Below are positions 54,215 to 61,600 of a DNA stretch of 64,000 bases, piece after piece. A program made the position numbers and the translations under genes. Every line of letters begins with the position of its first letter. Position 1 is the first letter of the stretch. This stretch comes from Flavobacterium fragile (lineage in GTDB: Bacteria > Bacteroidota > Bacteroidia > Flavobacteriales > Flavobacteriaceae): contig NZ_JAMLJN010000009.1 of the NCBI RefSeq assembly GCF_023634865.1, positions 37,233-101,232 of the forward strand. The letters run 5' to 3'. The notes beneath the pieces are model-generated. The model was given only the letters and a program-made list of their open reading frames with translations. It ran no database searches and was not told the origin of the DNA.

Positions 54215-54949
54215 TTAATGCGAATGTCCCATTTCAATTACAAATGCCAATAAAAATCCAATCACAATCATGGTTATCTTGGCCAAATTGAACTTGTGTC
54301 CTTCGTTACTTTCAAAAATGATAGTAGAAGAAATATGAAAAAGAATTCCTACTACGATAGCTGATATTTCTTTAGCGTAATGTTGGGCAAAATGCATTTT
54401 TTCGGCTAAAAATGTTCCCATTGGAGTCATTAAAGCGAATGTAAACATAAAACCAAAAATCATCATTTTGTTCATTTTGGCATTCACGAAAAACAAAGTT
54501 AAAATAATAGCGATAGGTAAGTGGTGAACCGCAATTCCGTATGCTAAATTTTGATTATTGTGAATTGGAAATCCCTCTAATAAAGCATGTATACACAAAC
54601 TAATAAACAACAACCACGGAATATGGTGCAATTCGTTATGTTCATCGGTATGCACGTGAACGTGACCGTGTTCGGCTCCTTTTGAGAAAAATTCTAATAA
54701 GATTTGGAATAAAATTCCAATCATGATGAAAACGCCAACAGGTAAAGTGGTATGTGCTTCTTCGCCTTCGTGAACATGGCTGTGTCCTTCGCTAAATAAT
54801 TCAGGAAGTAAGTGTAAAACCGTTAGTGATAATAAAAATGCACCACTAAAAGCCAACAACAATTTGATGTTTTTCTTTTTTTGTGGTTTTAGAAGTAATG
54901 CGAACAAAAAGCCAATAATTACGGCTGAAAAGGTGATAATATATTGCAT
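54215..54949 (-). CDS. ZIP family metal transporter
   Basis: A 244-residue membrane protein with about eight hydrophobic segments and a histidine-rich loop (EGHSHVHEGEEAH, EHGHVHVHTDEHNELHH). The metal-binding helices carry HALLEGFPI and VHHLPIAIIL, the ZIP signature. It brings zinc or iron into the cytoplasm. Its start codon overlaps the last base of the methyltransferase stop, so the genes are coupled. Confidence 0.93.
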   Translation of the reverse strand: MQYIITFSAVIIGFLFALLLKPQKKKNIKLLLAFSGAFLLSLTVLHLLPELFSEGHSHVHEGEEAHTTLPVGVFIMIGILFQILLEFFSKGAEHGHVHVHTDEHNELHHIPWLLFISLCIHALLEGFPIHNNQNLAYGIAVHHLPIAIILTLFFVNAKMNKMMIFGFMFTFALMTPMGTFLAEKMHFAQHYAKEISAIVVGILFHISSTIIFESNEGHKFNLAKITMIVIGFLLAFVIEMGHSH

Positions 54950-55713
54950 TATTTGAAAATCATGATTAAACGTTCTGATTGGTTTTTATAGAATTTTCGC
55001 AATTTATAATCGCCAAAAATGTCTAAAAGATAAATGCCTGCTTCTTCCATCATTTTTTCAAAATCTTCTAAACGAAGGGCTTGTACTCTTTCTGTGAAAT
55101 GATATTGCTGACCTTGGTCTTCAAATGAAATTTCTTTGAAAATATGACCGTCTTTGTAATAGCGTTTGATGTGGAAATCAATTCCGTCTACCGATTTTAC
55201 TTCATCGGCCACTAAGTTTTCAATTACATAGTCCACATTCATAAAATCAATTACTGCAAAACCGGTTTCCGTTAAACTATTATGGATGGCTTTGATGGTT
55301 TTGTAATTGTCGGCATCATCTTCAAAATAGCCAAAACTGGTAAATAAATTAAAAATGGCATCGTATTTTTCATTACACATTTCGCGCATGTCGTGCACCT
55401 TGAAATGTAGTTTTTCATTGGTAAATTTTGACGCTTCTTTGATGCTGTTTTCCGATAAATCTATTCCGGTTACATCGAATCCTAACGAATTTAAATATAT
55501 GGCATGACGTCCTTTTCCACAAGCTAAGTCTAAAATTCTAGCATCTTCAGGAAGGTTTAAATAATGCGTTAGATTGTCCATTAGTAACTGAGCTTCTTCG
55601 TCGTTACGTTCCTTATATAAAATGTGGTAGTACTTGGTATCAAACCAAGATTCGAACCAGTTAGAAGTATTTTGGTTCTCTGATGAATGAGTTGTATTAT
55701 TCTTTTCTGACAT
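54949..55713 (-). CDS. Class I SAM-dependent methyltransferase
   Basis: A 254-residue protein. The SAM-binding motif is ILDLACGKGRHAIYLNSLGFDVTGIDLS, with FNLFTSFGYFED and VIDFMNVDYV afterwards. The N-terminus NWFESWFDTKYYHILYKERNDEEA is a strongly conserved flavobacterial feature. The substrate is unknown. The gene has its own promoter, which overlaps the divergent promoter of the THUMP methyltransferase. Confidence 0.9.
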   Translation of the reverse strand: MSEKNNTTHSSENQNTSNWFESWFDTKYYHILYKERNDEEAQLLMDNLTHYLNLPEDARILDLACGKGRHAIYLNSLGFDVTGIDLSENSIKEASKFTNEKLHFKVHDMREMCNEKYDAIFNLFTSFGYFEDDADNYKTIKAIHNSLTETGFAVIDFMNVDYVIENLVADEVKSVDGIDFHIKRYYKDGHIFKEISFEDQGQQYHFTERVQALRLEDFEKMMEEAGIYLLDIFGDYKLRKFYKNQSERLIMIFK

Positions 55714-55733
55714 TTTAAACGATATTGATATCT

Positions 55734-55761
55734 TTGAACTTGCAAATTTAATGTATTTTTG
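55734..55761 (+). promoter_or_regulatory. Promoter of the THUMP methyltransferase gene
   Basis: TTG at 55734-55736, a 17-base spacer and TATTTTTG at 55754-55761 match the consensus. The start codon is 98 bases downstream. Confidence 0.55.
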
Positions 55762-55774
55762 TACGATAATTCAA
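55743..55774 (-). promoter_or_regulatory. Promoter of the methyltransferase-ZIP operon
   Basis: On the minus strand TTG (55774-55772), a 21-base spacer and TAAATTTG (55750-55743) match the consensus. It overlaps the plus-strand promoter at 55734-55761. Confidence 0.6.
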
Positions 55775-55858
55775 TAAATAGGAATATTGATTTCTAATTT
55801 GGGAATCAATGATTAACAATAGTAAGGAAAAGGAAATTACTATTTTAAAGAAAAGAAA

Positions 55859-57022
55859 ATGGAAAATTTTAAAATGACGGCTAAAACGTTCTTTGGTTTT
55901 GAAGAAATATTAGCTAAAGAATTACAGGTTTTAGGCGCTCAAAAAGTAGAAGTTGGTACGCGAGTAGTCAGTTTTATGGGCGATAAAGGTTTCATGTATA
56001 AAGCCAATTTAGCTTTAAGAACAGCATTAAAAATCTTGAAACCCATTAAAACCTTCAAAGCTTTCAACGATAAAAGTTTATATGAAGGCATTAAAAAAAT
56101 TGATTGGTCGGATTATTTAAACGAACATCAAACGTTTTTAGTAGAAACTACTTTGCATTCGGATTATTTCAATCACAGTCAGTTTGTGGCTTTAAAGACA
56201 AAAGATGCGATTGTGGACCAATTTCGTGAAGTAAAAGGAAAACGTCCTAGTATTGACAAAGATTTTCCTGATTTACAAATTCACGTGCATATTGATAGAG
56301 ACACCGTAACGGTTTCTTTGGATACTTCTGGTGCGTCGCTGCATCACAGAGGATATAGAAGTGCTACCAACATTGCGCCTATCAATGAAGTTTTGGCTGC
56401 TGGTATGTTGATTTTATCCGGTTGGGAAGGAAAGAGTCATTTTCTAGATCCTATGTGCGGTTCTGGAACTATTTTGGCGGAAGCAGCGATGATTGCTTGT
56501 AATATTCCGGCAAACATTAACAGAAAAGAATTTGCTTTTGAAAAATGGAAAGATTGGGATGCCGAATTATTTGATGATATTTTGGAATCCTTATTAAAGA
56601 AAACACGCGAATTTCATTATACAATAAAAGGTTATGACAAAGCACCAAGTGCTGTAGCTAAAGCTAAAGATAATGTTCGTAATGCCAATTTAGACGAATA
56701 CATAACCATTACTAATGAAAACTTCTTCGATTCTAAAAAAGAAACCGAAGGACCACTACACATGGTATTCAATCCGCCTTATGGAGAGCGTTTGGATATT
56801 GATATGGAACGTTTTTACAGAGAAATTGGGGATACGCTAAAACAACACTATCCAAATACCAATGCTTGGTTTATTACTGCAAATTTAGAAGCATTAAAAT
56901 TTGTAGGCTTGAAACCGAGTAGAAAAATTAAACTTTTCAATGGAAAGTTAGAAGCCCGTTTGGTGAAATACGAAATGTACGAAGGCAGTAAGAAAGGAAA
57001 ATACATGAATACGGAAGAATAA
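55859..57022 (+). CDS. THUMP-domain class I RNA methyltransferase
   Basis: A 387-residue protein. The THUMP domain (about 60-160) binds structured RNA; the methyltransferase domain has FLDPMCGSGTILAEAAMIACNIPA and the NPPYGERL motif that marks N6-adenine or N2-guanine methylation. It corresponds to the N-terminal half of E. coli RlmL (23S rRNA G2445), without the RlmK half. The target is likely rRNA but is not proven. It is monocistronic or ahead of a small gene. Confidence 0.92.
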   Translation: MENFKMTAKTFFGFEEILAKELQVLGAQKVEVGTRVVSFMGDKGFMYKANLALRTALKILKPIKTFKAFNDKSLYEGIKKIDWSDYLNEHQTFLVETTLHSDYFNHSQFVALKTKDAIVDQFREVKGKRPSIDKDFPDLQIHVHIDRDTVTVSLDTSGASLHHRGYRSATNIAPINEVLAAGMLILSGWEGKSHFLDPMCGSGTILAEAAMIACNIPANINRKEFAFEKWKDWDAELFDDILESLLKKTREFHYTIKGYDKAPSAVAKAKDNVRNANLDEYITITNENFFDSKKETEGPLHMVFNPPYGERLDIDMERFYREIGDTLKQHYPNTNAWFITANLEALKFVGLKPSRKIKLFNGKLEARLVKYEMYEGSKKGKYMNTEE

Positions 57023-57051
57023 GTATTCAGTGTTCAGTTTTTAGTGTTCAG
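57021..57051. repeat. Dispersed TGTTCAG-type repeat
   Basis: The stretch from the THUMP gene stop onward contains CAGTTTTTAGTGTTCAG at 57035-57051, whose reverse complement is identical over 17 bases to 16999-17015 inside the glycosyltransferase gene. Confidence 0.8.
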
Positions 57052-57082
57052 AAATTAGTTCAACAATTAAATAACATAAACA

Positions 57083-57316
57083 ATGAGCAAGAAAGTTAAA
57101 GCATTTTTATACAACTTCTTTGGTTTTGTGGTGATTTATTTACCTACTTTATATTTGGTAGATGAGTTTACCCATTTGAATGGTTTTTGGATACCTATGA
57201 CGGGATTTATGGTGGCATTGATTTTAGCTCCAAAATTCCAAGCGATGAAAACTCAAGGTGGTGAAAAAATCTTTATGAAATGGTTGTTTCTTAAAGATGT
57301 AAAAGAGGTAGGCTAA
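57083..57316 (+). CDS. Small two-helix membrane protein
   Basis: A 77-residue protein with two hydrophobic segments (about 8-25 and 33-50), a conserved NFFGFVVIYLPTLY start region and a short charged tail. I recall similar small membrane proteins in flavobacteria but no function. It follows the THUMP gene by 60 bases and may be read from the same transcript. Confidence 0.75.
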   Translation: MSKKVKAFLYNFFGFVVIYLPTLYLVDEFTHLNGFWIPMTGFMVALILAPKFQAMKTQGGEKIFMKWLFLKDVKEVG

Positions 57317-57380
57317 TAAAATTTATTACAAATATAATCTTACAGATTAAAGAATTTTATTCTTTATTACCTTGTACATG

Positions 57381-57409
57381 AGCTCGATGATATTCGAGCT
57401 TATTTTTTT
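57381..57409. terminator. Terminator between convergent small genes
   Basis: AGCTCGA and TCGAGCT form a 7-bp stem around TGATAT, followed by a T-run. It lies at the end of the PsbP-like gene on the other strand as well. Confidence 0.6.
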
Positions 57410-57939
57410 AATAAGAATGAATTTAAAATTTTTTCACCTGTAACCCTATAGGTTTCAAATTTTTCTTTTTCACTTGTGAAAGTTAAAACGTATGCTTTAT
57501 CATCGGAAACCCTGAAGTATTGTTCAAATTGTAATAAATAAAACCCATTATCTACAACATAAATTACTTTGTGAAACTCGTCATTGTTTTTGTTAATTCT
57601 TTTGTTTTCAATCAAAGTGTAATTCGTAAACATGCTTTTCATTTGATCTTCTGATATTTTGGTGTATTGATCAAGATCAATATCGAGTCCGGTTAAATCT
57701 TGAATTAGAAGGTTTACGTTTTCTCTAAATGTGTCTTTTTCTGATTCTAACGGAGAAAGTATGATAAGACTGGTTCCCATCTCTCCACTTTCGTTCAATT
57801 CCCAATGAGAAGGATATTTGATAGAATAGCTATGATGGTCTAGTGATTTCCAATTGGTTGTATTTGATGTTTGTTCTACATTATTTTGACCTACAGCTAC
57901 ATAAGAAATTAGCAATAAAGAAGTTAATGTTTTTATCAT
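57400..57939 (-). CDS. Secreted PsbP-like domain protein
   Basis: A 179-residue protein with signal peptide MIKTLTSLLLISYVAVGQ. The mature part has HSYSIKYPSHWELNESGEMGTSLIILSP and FRENVNLLIQDL, the pattern of PsbP/DcrB-like lipoprotein and periplasmic domains. Its role is unknown. A TATATTTG box at 58013-58006 (minus strand) may be its -7 element. It is a single gene, convergent with the small membrane protein gene. Confidence 0.78.
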   Translation of the reverse strand: MIKTLTSLLLISYVAVGQNNVEQTSNTTNWKSLDHHSYSIKYPSHWELNESGEMGTSLIILSPLESEKDTFRENVNLLIQDLTGLDIDLDQYTKISEDQMKSMFTNYTLIENKRINKNNDEFHKVIYVVDNGFYLLQFEQYFRVSDDKAYVLTFTSEKEKFETYRVTGEKILNSFLLKK

Positions 57940-58673
57940 GTTTTAATTAGTTATTGTTTTATTCAGTTTAAGGTATCTGTAATATTGTGATGTTTTGAAT
58001 ATATACAAATATAATGAAAAGTTTTAGAGATACGCTAACTATGAGCACTTGTAAATTTGTAATATAAATTTTGAATTTTTTATTGTTTTTTGTCATAGAA
58101 TTTAGGTATTGGCTATGACCAAGACCAAGCCTATCCTAAAAGCAGAACACGTAAAGACGGTTGGGTAATTACAGAAATGCTATCCATTAACAAACACCAT
58201 AATAATAACTAGTGATTAAAGGGTTTTTAGTTTGAGAAAAATTCAAATTATTTGTAAAAAAATAAGAAAGATTTTATTTTTTTAGATGAAATCATTAGAT
58301 TTCATTGGTTTACAATCGCTTAATTTAATTTAGATTAGTTCTATTTATTTAAGAATTAATCAAATCTTAAGATATTGTTAATTAATTTGTGTTAAAAAAT
58401 TATAAATTTGTACTAAATAATTAAATATTAAAATTTTATATACTTTTAAATGAGGTGTTTAGCCTTTTTACCTAACCTAATTGTTGTAAAATTTTTTAAA
58501 TCATAAGTATTTTACTTTTACATATAAGTAATTGATAATTACTTTTTTACATATTTTTTTATTTATATTTTAACTAACATTTGATTTCACATTTTTAATC
58601 ACAAACCAGAATCTTTCTTTAGATTATTTGATTTTGTTTTAAGCACTATGTGAAATTTAACTCTTTCTGTAAT
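57940..58673. other. 734-bp AT-rich non-coding gap
   Basis: No complete gene is supported here. It holds a possible -7 box of the PsbP-like gene (58006-58013), a gene remnant at 58099-58212, a TAAATTTG box at 58403-58410 (preceded by TTG only at 25 bases) and a 7-bp inverted repeat around GAT (AGTAATT/AATTACT, about 58527-58543). The last 450 bases before the giant gene are very AT-rich and presumably contain its promoter and long leader. Confidence 0.7.
58099..58212 (+). pseudogene. Remnant of the 3' end of a gene
   Basis: After an in-frame TAG the sequence NLGIGYDQDQAYPKSRTRKD...MLSINKHHNNN runs for 37 codons to a stop at 58210-58212, with no start codon of its own. Codon usage and residues look protein-like in contrast to the AT-rich surroundings (positions about 58111-58200 are richer in GC). 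I do not recognise the parent protein. It may be a scrap left by deletion or insertion. Confidence 0.4.
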
Positions 58674-61600
58674 ATGATAGAAAATTATTTTACTTCTTCA
58701 TTGATTAAATCAAACGGTAAATTAAGAGAATGGTTCGTTGCTAATGTAAAATTAGTATTGGTTTATCTTTTGGTTTTACATTCAGGTGCTTCTTTTTCAC
58801 AATGTAATTCGGAAACACCGGTTCCATTTATTGATTCAACTTTTGGAAATTTAACTGCTACTGGTTCTACAAGTGGTATTTGTTTATTTTGCTCGGCTTC
58901 TAATCCTGGAAGACTTGTAGATAGTGATTTAAATAATTTTGCTACAGCTTCACTTCCAATAGGAGTTGGCGGTTCGGTTGAGTTTAGAGTTACCGATACG
59001 AATACTGATTATTCCGCTGGTAAATTTGTAGGTTACAGAATTGCTCCAACAGGTGCATTAACGTTAGATGTTCTAGGCTCTATTTCTATTAGAACTTACT
59101 TAAATGGCGCTTTGAAAGAAACTAGCTCAGGCAGTTCGCTTTTAGGAGTTGGGCTGTTGAATGGTACGGGAGATTATGTTGTAGGATTTACCACTACTCA
59201 AGATTTTGATGCGATAGAGATTTCGGTTGGTGGTTTAGTAGGATTGTTAAATTCTATAGATGTTTATTATCCAGTAATTAGAGAATATTGTGCGGGTCCT
59301 GCATTGGATTGTAATACGTATACGGCACTAAATTTGCCGTTATTTCCAGTTAGTATTGAGCCTTCACATACAGGTGTTTCAGGGGTTAGTGTTGCTACAA
59401 TTTCTGACGTAGATAATGTTATTTCATCAAGCGTATCAGACTTTGCTACTATTAGTTTTACGTTGGGAGTGGCAGGCTCGGCTAGTATATCGGTTAAAGA
59501 TCAACTTACGAATTATCCTGCGGGAACTTATGCTGGTTATGAGATTGAAAATTCTAGTTTGGTTAATCTTTCGGCACTAGGAAACTTTTCCTTAACCACT
59601 TACTTAGAAGGGGTTCAACAAGAAGTTTTTTCTGGGAATAATCTTTTGGTTAATGTACCCTTATTGAATAATACTGGGCGTTTTAAAGTAGGTTTTGTAT
59701 CTTCACAATCTTTTGATGAAGTGCGATTTTCAATTAATCAAGTTGTTGGTTTAAATTTAGGTGATACAAAAGTTTATGGATCAATATTTGAGAAATTTTG
59801 TGCGGGTCCAGCATTGGATTGTAATACTCAAACGGCAGTATCAGCGCCTACCTATCCTGTATTTATTGATGGTGCTAACACAGGAATTGATGGTTTAGTA
59901 TGTGCTTCGTGTAGCGTTACTGATACAGAAAATATAATTGATGAAAATCCTTCTAATTACGCTCAAATTAATTTACTTCTAAGTGTCGGCAATAGTGGAA
60001 GTATCGCAGTAAAAGATCAAATTACAGATTATCCAGCAGGAACCTTTGCTGGATTTACGATAGAAAATCCTGCTTTATTAAATGTTAATGCATTGGATGC
60101 CATTACGATTCGTACTTATCTGAACGGTGTATTGCAGGAAACTAAGTCTGGAACTTCTGGATTGGCAACTGTAGGGACTGACTTGTTGGTAGGAACTAGT
60201 AAGCAGACCATCGGTTTTATTTCCTCAACTGCATTTGATGAGGTTAAAATAACGGTTACTAATTTGCTAACTGTTAGTTTAGGAAGTGTAAATGTATATG
60301 AAGCGGTATTTCAAAAATATTGTCCAGCTACAATAGAATGTAACAAATCGTATGCTTTAATAAATCCTGCTTTTCCAGTTACTATTGATGGAACTAAAAC
60401 AGGTATTGAGGGAGCAGTTTGTGTAGCTTGTGCTGTAAATAATGCGAATAATGTATTGACTCCTAATACAACCGATTATGCTTCAATTGCTATAACGGCT
60501 GGAGTTGCTTCTACTGCTTCATTAGCTGTAGTTGATCAACTTTCTACTTATCCAGCTGGAACATTTGCCGGTTTTACCATTAATAACGTAAGTAATTTAG
60601 TTGAATTGGATTTGTTAAATTCTATCACTATATCGACATATTTGGATGGTATTTTAAGAGAGACTAAAAATGGATCTCAATTATTAGGACTTACATTAGC
60701 TATTCCTATTTTGGGAACAGGTACGGGAGTTTACAACGTAGGTTTTAAAACCGCTTTGCCTTTTGATGAAGTTAGAATTACGGTGGGTTCACTTGTTGGA
60801 GTTATTAATAATATTGATGTTTATGGTGCTTTTATAGAGACATCTGCAACTAGCGGAGGTTCGTTAGTATGTGCCACAATTGTTGCTAATGATGAAAATG
60901 GAGTACCTGCTAATGGAACAACAGGCGCAACGGCGTATTCTAATATTTTAGCTAATGACACTTTAAATGGTGTTGCAGTTGATCCAAACGAAGTAGTAAT
61001 TACTCAAGTTTCATCTAGCAGTCCTAATATTTATTTATTGGGAACTGATGTTATGGTAGCTCCTAATACTCCTATAGGAAATTACACGTTGACTTATAGA
61101 ATATGTGAGGTTATCAATCCATCGAATTGTAGTACCGCTACTGTAAATGTTTTGGTTTCTTCAGGAACGTTAGAATGTAATAGTGAGGTTCCAATTCCTT
61201 TTACCTCTAATACTTTTGATGCTATTTCAGCTACCACCTCTACAACAGGTATTTGTGTTCCTGGAGTTTGTGGTGTTTCTAATATTAATGCTATTGCTGA
61301 TGCTAATTTGATTAATTATGCAACTGTGACTACTGCTATAGGGCTAGGTGTTACTCATAATTTAAGAGTTACAGATGCCAATACTGATTACGATGCAGGC
61401 TTATTTGTTGGATACAGAATTGCTCCAACGAATGGCTTATTATCTTTAGACTTGATTAATAGCATGACGATGCGTACTTATCTTGATGGAGTTTTAAGAG
61501 AAACATCAGCAGGAGCCGATTTATTAAATTTAAATTTACTTGGTGACCCTACTAATTTTGTTGTAGGATTTAATACCACTCAATCCTTTGATGCAATAGA

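Noticed and set aside
58452..58508. 18-codon reading frame before the giant gene as a leader peptide
   Set aside because: It is too short, far from the start codon, without a recognisable regulatory pattern, and such frames are expected by chance.
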